64,000 nucleotides of DNA from Methylovulum psychrotolerans. GTDB lineage: Bacteria > Pseudomonadota > Gammaproteobacteria > Methylococcales > Methylomonadaceae. The notes beneath the pieces were generated by a model that was not told the DNA's origin, did no database searches, and saw only the letters and a program-made list of their open reading frames with translations. A program made the translations under genes and the position numbers. The stretch lies in assembly GCF_002923755.1 (NCBI RefSeq), contig NZ_PGFZ01000007.1, positions 109,704-173,703 on the forward strand, read 5' to 3'. Positions 10,268-19,092 of the stretch are shown in pieces; positions within the stretch are counted from its first letter, which is position 1, and the number at the start of each line of letters is the position of its first letter.

Positions 10268-12067
10268 ATGGTCTTGACGCTGGCCGAAGAAGAGCAATGG
10301 CAGGAATTTAGCCGTCATGTCGAATGGGCGGAGCGGTTTTGCCTGATTATCTTGTTTGTTGAAGACGCGCTGCTGGCAGGGCAGTTCCTGCAACGCTTGC
10401 AGAACCAACTGCAAGGCCAAGTCTCTAGCTTGCATATTCTTAAGCCCTCGCGCCCTGAAAGCTTAGCCGCTGATATTTTTGAGGATTTGCGGCGTTGTTT
10501 AGTGCCGCATACCATCGTGCCGTGCTGGCTGGAATTGCATCAACACCGCTCGCCGGAATGGCAACGGGCTTTGGATAATTTTTTCGCCCGTTTTAATGAA
10601 AACCGCGACCGTATCCGCCGTGACTATCCGTGTCCCTTTATCATCCTTTTACCTGTAGCGTACAAAAGCCGCTTGCGGGAAATAGCCCCTGATTTATGGT
10701 CGGTCAGAAACCATACCGATGAATTGCGGCTTAGCCAACAGGCACCAGTTCGGCGTAGTTATCATGAGTATGTCACGCCCAAATCCGGCGCAACACCGTT
10801 AACAGTGAGCGAACAGGCCTTAATGAGACCGGAAATCCGTGAATGGCAGCGGGTGCAGTCTCTGGAGATGGCGGATGATGAGCGGTTTTTGGTGACGATA
10901 GATGCATTTGATGAGGCCTTAGAGTCTGGGCAATGGGCGTTGGCTGAGGGTCTAGCCCAGCAATTGCTTACCCTTAGCCATAATATACTGGCCGATGAAG
11001 GCGAAACGACCTCGGCTTTGCGTAAGCTGGGTATCGCTTTAGATGGATTGGGGAATATAGAAAAAACAATGGGGCGTTATGATGCCGCTTATCAAGCTTA
11101 TGTCAGCTGTTTACAGATTGACCGCGAATTAACCACAAATGCCAATCCCCAAATATTGCGGGATTTAAGTGTCTCGTTGGGCAAGGTAGCCGATATTGAT
11201 AGTATTTTAGGCCGTTATGATGCCGCTTATGAGGGTTATGCCGAAAGCTTGCAGATTTGCCGAGGGTTAAAGGATTGCTTGGGCGATAGTCCCCAAGCAT
11301 TGCGGGATTTAAGCGTCTTGTTAAACAAAGTGGCTGATATTGATAAGATATTAGGCCGCTATGATGCCGCCTATAAGGACTATGCCGAAAGTTTGCAGAT
11401 TCGCCGAGAGTTAAAAGACCGCTTGGGCGGCAGCCCAGAAGTGTTGCGGGATTTAAGCGTCTCATTAGACAGGGTTGCCGATATTGATAAGATTTTAGGC
11501 CGTTATGATGCTGCCCATACAGGCTACGCCGAAAGCTTGCAAATTCGCCGAGGGTTAAGGGATGGCTTGGGCGATACTCCCGGAGTGTTGCAGGATTTAA
11601 GCGTCTCATTAGACAGAGTTGCCGATATTGATAAGATTTTAGGCCGCTATGATGTCGCCTACAAAGGCTATGCCCAAAGCTTGCAGATTCGCCGAGGATT
11701 AAAGGATAGTTTAGGTGAAACTCCCGAAATGTTGCGGGATCTAAGCGTCTCACTAGAAAAAGTGGCCGATATTGATAGCATCTTGAACCGTTACGAGGTC
11801 GCCTATAAGGGTTACACTGAAAACTTACGGATTTGCCGAGAGCTAAAAAATAGGTTCCGGGTAACACCTCAAATTCTCCGGGATTTAGGCATTGCTCTTG
11901 AAAAACAGGCGGATTGTCTGTGTCGTTTAGGACGTGACGGACAGGCCTTAGCGGCATATCAGGAATGTTTGCCTTTATTGGAGCGCTTGCAAGCTGCGCT
12001 CAGTTACGATGAGTATCCAGAACGCATTGCCAAGATAAAACAAGCGATTGCCGATTTAGATAAGTAA
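10268..12067 (+). CDS. tetratricopeptide-repeat protein with near-identical 48-residue repeats and an unassigned N-terminal domain
   Basis: The protein has 599 residues, starting at an ATG preceded by AGGGGAC. Residues 1 to about 215 form an unassigned alpha/beta-looking domain (FCLIILFVEDALLAGQFL, later PCPFIILLPVAYKSRL). It has the flavour of P-loop/STAND N-termini but no Walker A. Residues of about 250-570 are TPR-like: seven units of about 48 residues built on the pattern LRDLSVSLxKVADIDxILGRYDAAYxGYAESLQI. Units 2-5 are almost identical. There is no signal peptide or membrane segment, so it is likely cytoplasmic and a protein-interaction scaffold. The function is unknown. It is convergent with the following phosphoesterase gene. 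Confidence 0.75.
   Translation: MVLTLAEEEQWQEFSRHVEWAERFCLIILFVEDALLAGQFLQRLQNQLQGQVSSLHILKPSRPESLAADIFEDLRRCLVPHTIVPCWLELHQHRSPEWQRALDNFFARFNENRDRIRRDYPCPFIILLPVAYKSRLREIAPDLWSVRNHTDELRLSQQAPVRRSYHEYVTPKSGATPLTVSEQALMRPEIREWQRVQSLEMADDERFLVTIDAFDEALESGQWALAEGLAQQLLTLSHNILADEGETTSALRKLGIALDGLGNIEKTMGRYDAAYQAYVSCLQIDRELTTNANPQILRDLSVSLGKVADIDSILGRYDAAYEGYAESLQICRGLKDCLGDSPQALRDLSVLLNKVADIDKILGRYDAAYKDYAESLQIRRELKDRLGGSPEVLRDLSVSLDRVADIDKILGRYDAAHTGYAESLQIRRGLRDGLGDTPGVLQDLSVSLDRVADIDKILGRYDVAYKGYAQSLQIRRGLKDSLGETPEMLRDLSVSLEKVADIDSILNRYEVAYKGYTENLRICRELKNRFRVTPQILRDLGIALEKQADCLCRLGRDGQALAAYQECLPLLERLQAALSYDEYPERIAKIKQAIADLDK
11156..11875 (+). repeat. five 144-bp in-frame tandem repeats inside the TPR gene
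   Basis: Units start at 11156, 11300, 11444, 11588 and 11732. Each encodes 48 residues beginning LRDLSV or LQDLSV and containing VADID and GYAES or close variants. The DNA is very similar between units (for example the stretch encoding ADIDKILGRYD recurs). A degenerate unit precedes them and another follows from 11876. Confidence 0.9.
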
Positions 12068-12090
12068 AGTTGGCCTATCATGGCATCCGC

Positions 12091-13116
12091 TCAATTGCCG
12101 TCCACCATCATCGGCTGAAAACTAAATACGTTCGGGTTGCTGGCATCCACTTGCACTTGCACCCAATGTAAATTAGGGCTGCCGAAGGTTTCGACGCGGG
12201 TGAGGTTTTTGAGCAGATGGGCAGAATCGGCCAAGGGCTTGTCCACTTTATAAAAATGGGTGTCGCCGTGCGTCAGCACCACTTGGCCGTTAAAGGCTTT
12301 GGTTTCGGCAATTAAGGTGGCCAGAAACGCATCATAACCATCAAAGCCTGCTTTTTGCCGCTCGTTTTCCGTGTCGGTTTCAGGCAGGTCAAAACCGGGA
12401 TCGGCTTGGATGATGACCATGAGGCCGACCGCCTGTTGTTGGCGGGCAATGGCGAAGGATGCGCGTAAAAACGCGATATTGGCAGCATCACGGGCGCGGT
12501 ATTCGGCGTTGTCGGCAGTACAATCGGCTTCGGTTCTGGCACTTTTGGGGTTGAGGCAATGCCCGTCATGGACTTTGTTATTATTGCTGCCGGGCATATT
12601 GAGGCCGACGAAGACCACACTGCCTTGTTGCCAGCGGACGTTTTCCGCATACAGTCCGCCCGCCGCGCCTTGGCGTTGCAGGGGGATTTTGTTTTGCCCA
12701 AAGCTGAACGCCTCGGCGAATAAGGTTTTGCGCAGATAATCCAGCCGCTCTAGGGCGTTATAGCCGCCATTATTGCGGCGGTGGCAGTCCGTCCATTCAT
12801 TATCGCCCGGCACATAAACGGTAGGTGCTTGGAGTTTGTTAAATAAGGTTTTGACTTCCAGGCCAATCGCGCTGTCTGTGCAAAGGGAGGCACCGTCTTT
12901 GGTATCGCCGTCATAAACGGTAAACGCCAAGTGCGCCGCGTTCATGCTGGCAAGCAAGCGGGTCATTTTCTCGCCGTCTTTCGCCCCGTCACCGTTGCGG
13001 GTATAGGGCATGTCGCCCCAGAGTGCGAAGCTATAGGTATTGGGGGCTTTGACTTGGCAACTGGTGGCGATTATCAGTAGCGTAATGGCTAGGGCAGGGC
13101 GGGGGGTTGTGGGCAT
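12091..13116 (-). CDS. calcineurin-like metallophosphoesterase-type protein, probable lipoprotein
   Basis: The 341-residue protein has an N-terminal export signal ending in a possible lipobox (LLIIATSC, Cys about 19), which suggests a membrane-anchored periplasmic protein. The body has metallophosphoesterase-like blocks in order: FALWGDMPY (about 31-39), VYDGDTKDG (about 67-75), VPGDNEWTDCHR (about 97-108), IQADPGFD and LTHGDTHFY (about 285). These supply Asp, Asn and His ligands for a binuclear metal site. The substrate cannot be told. It is convergent with the TPR gene, 23 bp away, and followed upstream by a small membrane-protein gene on the same strand. Confidence 0.7.
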   Translation of the reverse strand: MPTTPRPALAITLLIIATSCQVKAPNTYSFALWGDMPYTRNGDGAKDGEKMTRLLASMNAAHLAFTVYDGDTKDGASLCTDSAIGLEVKTLFNKLQAPTVYVPGDNEWTDCHRRNNGGYNALERLDYLRKTLFAEAFSFGQNKIPLQRQGAAGGLYAENVRWQQGSVVFVGLNMPGSNNNKVHDGHCLNPKSARTEADCTADNAEYRARDAANIAFLRASFAIARQQQAVGLMVIIQADPGFDLPETDTENERQKAGFDGYDAFLATLIAETKAFNGQVVLTHGDTHFYKVDKPLADSAHLLKNLTRVETFGSPNLHWVQVQVDASNPNVFSFQPMMVDGN

Positions 13117-13121
13117 AGCTG

Positions 13122-13469
13122 TTAGGTTTTTGGAAACAAGTAAGCGGAAATGGTGAACATGATCGAACCTAATTGCACCGTCGCCGCCCCTATCAGCGTC
13201 ATAATCACATTACTGTTAATAAGCCGTTGGTCGGCATTTGCCAAGCCAGTAAAGACTAAGCAAAAATCAATTGCCATAGCAATGCCTACAATTAACAAAA
13301 CATATTTGTTGATGGTCTTAAACAGTGGCAATATTTCTTCTGTCATCATTTTGCGTAGCGCGTCGTTAGCCTTAATTGAATTGGCTTGCGCTTCTTCTAT
13401 TATTTTGCCCTATCGATAATCAAGCTCTACATCATCAACACGTTGGGCTGATTCGTCGGCATCGCTCAT
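13122..13469 (-). pseudogene. small two-helix membrane protein gene interrupted by an in-frame TAG
   Basis: From the ATG at 13469 the frame encodes MSDADESAQRVDDVELDYR, then TAG (bases 13410-13412). It continues in the same frame with GKIIEEAQANSIKANDALRK and on through two membrane helices (YVLLIVGIAMAIDFCLVF and VIMTLIGAATVQLGSIMF) to TAA at 13122. The uninterrupted part from the ATG at 13349 is 75 residues but has no ribosome-binding site. The ATG at 13469 lies 4 bp after the stop of the preceding small gene, typical of operon spacing. A nonsense mutation is the simplest reading; reinitiation at 13349 could still give a shortened membrane protein. No family was recognised. Confidence 0.65.
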
Positions 13470-13473
13470 AAAG

Positions 13474-13686
13474 CTACAATCCTATAAACTTAATGGTTTT
13501 AGCTTCGCCGGATGCGTCTTTTTTAAAGATAATTTCGCCTTTTTTGGTGGATTCCCTTATGTAGTCGGCAATTTGCAGGGCAGTAGCCACTGCTTGCGAA
13601 CTGCTTTCTATACCCAATTCTTTTTTGAAATGCTCAAGGATTTCTTGGTCTTGATCGGTTAAGGTGATGGTTGATCTAAATGCCAT
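13474..13686 (-). CDS. small protein, ribbon-helix-helix-like
   Basis: The 70-residue protein starts MAFRSTITLTDQDQEILEHF and continues SSSQAVATALQIADYIR. A short strand with two helices and a Ser-rich turn resembles a ribbon-helix-helix DNA-binding fold, but the match is by eye only. A good ribosome site (AGAGAGG) precedes the ATG. Its stop is 4 bp from the start of the interrupted membrane-protein gene, so the two form one transcription unit. Its role is unknown; autoregulation of this small operon is a possibility. Confidence 0.55.
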   Translation of the reverse strand: MAFRSTITLTDQDQEILEHFKKELGIESSSQAVATALQIADYIRESTKKGEIIFKKDASGEAKTIKFIGL

Positions 13687-13991
13687 TATCGGTTGCCTCT
13701 CTCTTTGTTTTCGGGTTTTTGAGAAAATTTAACTGCCCAGCCTCTTGCCTCGCGGAAGTTTTCTATCATATTAATAGAATATACAAAATAAATCCCAAGC
13801 CCCCAGTTAGCGGGTGTGTGCGCTTTGGCCGCGCTGTTTCCGGTTAAAGCGGGTTTTACAGGGATTTTACCACCTTTTTCTGCCTGTCCGGCATCCGTTA
13901 TAATGGCGGTTTTCAGGCGTTAGGTACATCCCTATCGTTGCCGCCTATGTTATCCTACTGGCAATTTTTTATAACCCGTTAATCGTTAATT
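13687..13991. other. intergenic region between divergent small operon and cca
   Basis: About 305 bp without a gene. It must contain the divergent promoters for the leftward two-gene unit and for cca. I saw an AT-rich stretch (about 13760-13795) but no convincing promoter pair, terminator or repeat. Confidence 0.4.
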
Positions 13992-15224
13992 ATGGAAATA
14001 TATCTCGTCGGTGGCGCGGTGCGTGATAAATTGCTTAACCTGCCTGTGACCGAGCGCGATTGGGTAGTGTTGGGCGAAACGCCGGACAGTTTGCTTAAGC
14101 AAGGATTCCGGCCAGTGGGCAAGGATTTTCCGGTGTTTTTGCATCCCGACACCCAAGAAGAATACGCGCTGGCGCGGACGGAGCGCAAAACCACGCATGG
14201 CTATAAGGGCTTTAGTGTTTACACTGCGCCGGATGTGACTTTGGAAGAAGATTTGATCCGCCGTGATTTGACCATTAATGCGATGGCGATGACTCCCGAC
14301 GGTCGGGTGATAGACCCGTATCATGGCCAGCGTGATTTGCAGCAACGGGTGTTCCGCCATGTTTCGCCCGCATTTGCCGAAGATCCGGTGCGGATTTTGC
14401 GGGTGGCGCGGTTCGCCGCCCGTTACAGCACGTTAGGCTTCACTTTGGCCCCGGAAACCTGCGAGCTGATGCAGGCGATGGTGGCGGCAGGGGAGGTGGA
14501 TTATCTGGTCTCTGAGCGGGTGTGGGCGGAGTTGTTTAAGGCGTTGAACGAAACCACCCCGGCGGCGTTTTTTACCACCTTAAAAGCCTGTGGGGCGTTG
14601 GCGCGGATTTTCCCTGAGTTGGATAACCTGTTCGGGGTGCCGCAGCCGCCCCAGCATCATCCCGAAATTGATACGGGGGTGCATAGCCTGATGTGTTTGG
14701 AGCAGGCGGCGTTGTTGTCGCCTAGCCCTGAGGTACGCTTTGCGGCTTTGGTGCATGATTTGGGCAAGGCTTTGTCGCCGAAAGAAGACTTGCCGCACCA
14801 CAACGGCCATGAGGCTAATGGCTTGCCGCTGTTAGAAGCGATGTGTACGCGCTTGCGCATTCCTAACGGCTTTAAGGCCTTGGCGCAACAAGTGATGCAA
14901 TACCATACCCATTGCCATAGGGCGGCGGATTTGCGGCCAGGGACGTTGACCGACACGCTGGCGGCTTTGGGGGCGTTTAAGCCCGCCAATGCCTTGGAGA
15001 GTTTTTTATTGGCCTGTGAGGCGGACGCGCGTGGGCGCACGGGCTTTGAAAACCGTCCATATCCACAGGCGGGCTTGTTCCGCGCTGCCGCCAAGGCGGC
15101 GGTGTCGGTGGATATTTCGGCGATTGTCGGCGGTACATTGCAAGGGGCGCAAATCGGCGAGGCGATACGCCAATTAAGAATCCGTGCGGTGACGGAGGCT
15201 ATCCACGCTTATGCTTTGCTGTAA
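13992..15224 (+). CDS. cca: multifunctional CCA-adding tRNA nucleotidyltransferase with HD domain
   Basis: The enzyme adds or repairs the 3'-CCA end of tRNAs. Residues 1 to about 140 form the class II nucleotidyltransferase head, with IYLVGGAVRDKLL, the catalytic DWVV (GGxVRD plus DxD-type motif) and RRDLTINAMA. The RVARFAARYSTLGF region follows. The second half contains an HD phosphohydrolase motif (FAALVHDLGKAL, about 253-264, and HNGHEANGLPL), found in the proteobacterial multifunctional form of about 410 residues, as here. The ATG follows a region with no strong Shine-Dalgarno, but the N-terminal motif fixes the start. Confidence 0.96.
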   Translation: MEIYLVGGAVRDKLLNLPVTERDWVVLGETPDSLLKQGFRPVGKDFPVFLHPDTQEEYALARTERKTTHGYKGFSVYTAPDVTLEEDLIRRDLTINAMAMTPDGRVIDPYHGQRDLQQRVFRHVSPAFAEDPVRILRVARFAARYSTLGFTLAPETCELMQAMVAAGEVDYLVSERVWAELFKALNETTPAAFFTTLKACGALARIFPELDNLFGVPQPPQHHPEIDTGVHSLMCLEQAALLSPSPEVRFAALVHDLGKALSPKEDLPHHNGHEANGLPLLEAMCTRLRIPNGFKALAQQVMQYHTHCHRAADLRPGTLTDTLAALGAFKPANALESFLLACEADARGRTGFENRPYPQAGLFRAAAKAAVSVDISAIVGGTLQGAQIGEAIRQLRIRAVTEAIHAYALL

Positions 15225-15265
15225 AATGCCCCGCTTATTTTTTTAATCTATTTGAAGTTAATGCT

Positions 15266-15748
15266 ATGCCCTCTTTTGATATTGTTTCTGAATTTGATAA
15301 ACATGAGTTAAAAAACGCGGTCGATCAGGCCAGCAAAGAAGTGGATACCCGCTTTGATTTTAAAGGCACGGATTCGTCGGTGACGTTAACCGATGAGAAA
15401 ATTGTCATGGTGTCGGAGTCTAACTTCCAGTTACAGCAGATTTTTAGCATCGTCTGCGCCAAACTCAGCCGACGCGGGATTGATATTGCTTGTATGGAAC
15501 TTGGCGATGCCAAAGGTAGCGGCAAAGCCATGCGCCAAGAAATCACTTTAAAGCAAGGCCTAGATTCGGCGATGGCGAAAAAAATCGTCAAATTGATTAA
15601 GGACAAGAAACTGAAAGTGCAAGCGGCGATTCAAGGCGAGCAAGTGCGGGTAACCGGAAAAAAACGCGATGATTTGCAGGAGGTTATTCAGATGCTGCGT
15701 GACGAGAAGCTGGAAGTGCCGTTGCAGTTTGAGAATTTTCGGGAGTGA
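15266..15748 (+). CDS. YajQ-family nucleotide-binding protein (UPF0234/DUF520)
   Basis: The 160-residue protein has the full family pattern: MPSFDIVSEFDKHELKNAVDQASKE, TRFDFKGT, a central SRRGID block and the C-terminal VRVTGKKRDDLQEVIQMLR. YajQ-type proteins are small cytoplasmic proteins with two RNP-like folds. Some bind cyclic di-GMP (reported for Xanthomonas); whether this one does is not visible. It lies 41 bp downstream of cca, so the two may be co-transcribed. Confidence 0.93.
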   Translation: MPSFDIVSEFDKHELKNAVDQASKEVDTRFDFKGTDSSVTLTDEKIVMVSESNFQLQQIFSIVCAKLSRRGIDIACMELGDAKGSGKAMRQEITLKQGLDSAMAKKIVKLIKDKKLKVQAAIQGEQVRVTGKKRDDLQEVIQMLRDEKLEVPLQFENFRE

Positions 15749-15954
15749 CGGACGCGCAGCCCAGACAAGGTGGCCTGTACGGTGGATTTTTGTGCGGGGC
15801 ATGGTCTATTGTTGTGCATAAAGTCGGCATAGTATGCCCCTTTGTTTGGCTAAGTGTTGCCTTTAAACGCTTGGAGGCTAGGGGGCTGCTATTTTTGTGA
15901 TATACCTCACAAAAATATTGCATTTTAAGATAAACGGGGTTAGTCGTCTTGGTG

Positions 15955-16170
15955 ATTTGCCCACAGCAAAAATCAAGCACTTAAGCGGAGCTTGCCGATC
16001 CGCCATCTATTGCCATATATAATATAACTCTATGATAAATAAAAATAATAAAATTGGCTTATATTTATACAATTTAACAAAACTGTAACAAAAACCGCCA
16101 TTAAGCGTTAATTTTTACAAGTAATCCACAGAGTTATCCACAGGTTTTGTGTATAACTTTTTTAGCGGCC
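15955..16170. repeat. module 1: AT-rich segment plus DnaA-box cluster
   Basis: The module starts with TTGCCCACAgcAAAAATCAA, then very AT-rich DNA (about 16010-16085). DnaA-box-like sites follow: TAATCCACA (16122-16130, one mismatch), TTATCCACA (16134-16142, perfect to TTATNCACA) and, in inverted orientation, TGTGTATAA (16148-16156, complement of the perfect box TTATACACA). It is repeated about 310 bp further on. Confidence 0.75.
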
Positions 16171-16261
16171 ACTGTTTGCCGCCGCCAGCGGCTATTCTTG
16201 CCCCAAACTGGGTCAAGAAAAAAATGTAGGGCTTTTTAGGCGAACGGTTTTGATTCAACAA

Positions 16262-16478
16262 TAGTTGCCCACAGAAAAAATCAAAGACTTGGCGTGTGTT
16301 CACAGATAAGCCCATGATAATTTTTTGTAAATGCAACTGATTGATATTTCTTATTTTTATGAGATTGATCGATATTTGTACAATCTGACAAAACACTAAT
16401 AAAAACCGTGCTTAACCCGTAAAGCCGACATTTTGTCCACAAAGTTATCCACAGCTTTTGTGTATAACTTTTATGGCC
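16262..16478. repeat. module 2: second copy of the DnaA-box module
   Basis: This is a diverged direct repeat of module 1 at an offset of 307-311 bp. It shares the opening TTGCCCACAgaAAAAATCAA, the TATTTrTACAAT..CAAAAC stretch and the closing box cluster: TTGTCCACA (16433-16441, one mismatch), TTATCCACA (16445-16453) and inverted TGTGTATAA (16459-16467), then GGCC. The box spacing is the same as in module 1, though the flanks have diverged. Confidence 0.75.
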
Positions 16479-16819
16479 GATTAGGTGCGGATAAATGCCG
16501 CTGTTAACGGCAATTTACGCCTGTTTATAAGCCCTGTTAATGGTTTCCTGTATTTTTGTCCGCGTTTTAGGTTAAAATAGGCGGCTTTCAAAGCTGGACG
16601 TATGAGAAGCAACGGTGACTTTAAAAACGCTATCTCATTGGCTTTGGACGACTGCATCTGGCCTGCGCATTTCTCGATGCAATGGTGTCTTAAGCGTCAC
16701 CTACAAGGCTGTGGTTATGGTTGTCCATTAGTCCCAGTCCGAACCAAGCCCTCTTGAGTTTTAAGGTTCATGAGTGGTCACCCAAAAGTTTTTTATGCCC
16801 AACCTTTCAGAGTAAACAC

Positions 16820-18907
16820 ATGACAGAATTATCGCATTACAGAAATATCGGTATTTTCGCGCACGTCGATGCCGGTAAAACCACTACCACCGAGCGGATT
16901 TTAAAGCTCACCGGTAAAATTCATAAAATCGGTGAAGTGCACGACGGTGCGACCACCACTGACTTTATGGATCAAGAACGTGAACGTGGTATTACCATCC
17001 AATCAGCGGCAACCACTTGTTTCTGGAAAGACTACCGTTTCAATATCATTGATACTCCAGGTCACGTTGACTTTACTATTGAAGTATATCGTTCTTTAAA
17101 GGTATTGGACGGCGGTATTGGCGTGTTCTGCGGTTCTGGCGGTGTCGAACCCCAATCTGAAACCAACTGGCGTTATGCGAACGATTCGAAAGTATCGCGG
17201 GTTATTTATATCAACAAGTTAGACCGTATTGGTGCTGACTTCTACCGCGTTGTTAAGCAAGTAGAAGAAGTATTGGGCGCTAAACCTATTGTTATGACAT
17301 TGCCTATTGGCCGTGAAGATGAATTCGTCGGCGTGGTCGATGTGTTAACTCGCCAAGCGTGGATCTGGGATGATTCTGGGGATCCAATGAACTACACCAT
17401 CCAAGACATTCCTGCCGATATGGTTAAGGATGCCGAAATGTGGCGCGAAAAGCTGATTGATTCGGTTGCCGACCAAGACGACGATGTCATGGAAAGATAT
17501 CTGGAAGGCGAAGAGCCGACTATCGAAGAAATTAAAATGTGCTTGCGTAGAGGCACTATTAAGATGGACTTCTTCCCGACTTTCTGCGGTTCATCTTTCA
17601 AAAATAAAGGTGTGCAGTTGGTTCTGGACGGTGTGGTTGATTATCTGCCTTGCCCAACCGAAGTTCAGCCACAGCCTGAAGTGGATTTGGAAGGTAACCC
17701 GACTGGCGAATTTGCTACTGTGGATGCTAGCAAACCCTTACGCGCTTTGGCGTTTAAGATTATGGACGACCGTTTCGGCGCGTTGACTTTCTTGCGCATC
17801 TATTGCGGTAAATTGGAAAAAGGCACCTCGGTGCTGAACACATTTACCGGTAAAACTGAGCGTATTGGCCGTATCGTCGAAATGCATGCCGATACGCGTA
17901 ATGAGTTGGAATCTGCGCAAGCGGGCGACATTGTTGCCGTATTGGGTATGAAGAACATCCAAACTGGCCATACCTTGTGTGACCCTAAGTTCCCTGCGAC
18001 ATTGGAGCCTATGGTATTCCCTGATCCTGTTATCTCGTTGGCGATTTCGCCTAAAGATAAGGCCGGTTCAGAAAAAATGGGTATTGCTTTAGGTAAGATG
18101 ATCCAAGAAGATCCGTCTTTCCACGTTGAAACTGACGAAGACAGCGGCGAAACCATTCTGAAAGGTATGGGCGAGCTGCATTTGGATATTAAGGTTGATA
18201 TTTTAAGACGTACGCATGGCGTTGACGTTCTTGTCGGTAAACCACAAGTCGCGTACCGTGAAACCATCACCAAAGCGATTGAAGACGATTATACCCACAA
18301 GAAACAATCCGGCGGTTCCGGCCAATACGCGAAAATCAACTATAAAATCGAGCCAGGCGAGCCAGGTAGCGGTTTTGTGTTTGAATCAGCGGTAACCGGC
18401 GGTAACGTGCCACGCGAATACTGGCCTGCGGTGGAAAAAGGCTTTAAGAGTATGCTTGATAAAGGCGTACTGGCTGGCTTCCCTTGCTTGGATTTGAAAG
18501 TCATTCTGACAGACGGTGGTTTCCATGCGGTTGACTCCTCATCCATCGCTTTCGAAATCGCGGCAAAAGCGGCGTTCCGCCAATCAATCCCTAAAGCGGG
18601 CCCGCAATTGATTGAACCGATCATGAAAGTGGACACGTTCACCCCTGAATCTCATGTCGGTGACGTGATCGGTGACCTTAACCGTCGCCGTGGTATGATC
18701 AGATCACAAGATCCAGGCATCACCGGTGTCCGCATTAAGTCTGATGTGCCGTTGAGCGAAATGTTCGGCTACATCGGCGATTTGCGTACTATGACCTCAG
18801 GCCGTGGCCAGTTCTCTATGGAGTTCTCGCACTACATGCCATGTCCGAAAAACGTCGCTGACGAAGTGATTAAAGAAGTCAACGAACGCAACAAAGCAAA
18901 AGGCTAA
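16820..18907 (+). CDS. fusA: translation elongation factor G
   Basis: This ribosomal translocase GTPase has about 695 residues. GTPase motifs are visible: AHVDAGKT (G1, about 14-21), ERGITI (G2 region), DTPGHVD (G3) and NKLD (G4). Domain IV and V signatures follow ([20 protein letters not shown], then [12 protein letters not shown]). The ATG at 16820 is chosen because [21 protein letters not shown] is the normal EF-G N-terminus; the open frame extends upstream to a TTG at 16721, which would add 33 unrelated residues. It is not next to rpsL, rpsG or tuf, so it may be a second EF-G copy (EF-G2 type) rather than the str-operon gene. Confidence 0.93.
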   Translation: MTELSHYRNIGIFAHVDAGKTTTTERILKLTGKIHKIGEVHDGATTTDFMDQERERGITIQSAATTCFWKDYRFNIIDTPGHVDFTIEVYRSLKVLDGGIGVFCGSGGVEPQSETNWRYANDSKVSRVIYINKLDRIGADFYRVVKQVEEVLGAKPIVMTLPIGREDEFVGVVDVLTRQAWIWDDSGDPMNYTIQDIPADMVKDAEMWREKLIDSVADQDDDVMERYLEGEEPTIEEIKMCLRRGTIKMDFFPTFCGSSFKNKGVQLVLDGVVDYLPCPTEVQPQPEVDLEGNPTGEFATVDASKPLRALAFKIMDDRFGALTFLRIYCGKLEKGTSVLNTFTGKTERIGRIVEMHADTRNELESAQAGDIVAVLGMKNIQTGHTLCDPKFPATLEPMVFPDPVISLAISPKDKAGSEKMGIALGKMIQEDPSFHVETDEDSGETILKGMGELHLDIKVDILRRTHGVDVLVGKPQVAYRETITKAIEDDYTHKKQSGGSGQYAKINYKIEPGEPGSGFVFESAVTGGNVPREYWPAVEKGFKSMLDKGVLAGFPCLDLKVILTDGGFHAVDSSSIAFEIAAKAAFRQSIPKAGPQLIEPIMKVDTFTPESHVGDVIGDLNRRRGMIRSQDPGITGVRIKSDVPLSEMFGYIGDLRTMTSGRGQFSMEFSHYMPCPKNVADEVIKEVNERNKAKG

Positions 18908-18920
18908 TTGGTCTTAAGTG

Positions 18921-18956
18921 GCCGGGTGGCTAATCCCGCCCGGCTATCGCTTTTTT
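18921..18956 (+). terminator. rho-independent terminator after EF-G
   Basis: A GC-rich 9-bp stem (18921-18929 with 18936-18944, one G-U pair) has a 6-nt loop and is followed within 7 nt by TTTTTT (18951-18956). It starts 13 bp after the EF-G stop. Confidence 0.7.
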
Positions 18957-18972
18957 ACAATCTCCTTGCAGG

Positions 18973-19039
18973 ATTTAGCTAAAATAACCTCCTCCGTGGG
19001 CTTGTCGCTCAACAGGGGCGAGTTTATTTTCAGCTAAAT
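18973..19039 (+). promoter_or_regulatory. long imperfect stem-loop ahead of the H4MPT-cluster ATP-grasp gene
   Basis: Arms at 18973-18987 and 19024-19039 pair over 15 bp with a single bulged base (C19031). The 36-nt loop contains its own 6-bp stem (19005-19010 with 19016-19021). It lies between the EF-G terminator and the ATP-grasp start. A structured 5' leader is plausible; no known riboswitch class was recognised. Confidence 0.35.
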
Positions 19040-19092
19040 TCTTATGGCATCCGCTCTAGCGGCAGGATGTAACCCAACCTTTTTCCGACATC

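Larger units (their letters stand above)
15749..16819. other. 1.07-kb non-coding region with origin-like features
   Basis: There is no credible gene between the yajQ-like gene and EF-G. The centre (15955-16478) holds two tandem modules with DnaA boxes and AT-rich DNA, listed separately. A hairpin with arms TTCTTGcCCCA and TGGGtCAAGAA (16195-16219) separates them. The last 240 bp, ahead of EF-G, probably contains its promoter and leader; no clear -35/-10 was seen. Confidence 0.6.

Noticed and set aside
11156-11875. CRISPR-like periodic repeats
   Set aside because: Units are 144 bp, in frame and without unique spacers; they encode protein repeats.
11103-11957. Long open frame of 284 codons on the minus strand across the TPR repeats
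   Set aside because: It is the mirror of the 144-bp repeats in the plus-strand gene, has no ribosome site and reads as a repetitive Arg/Pro/His-rich string with no known motif.
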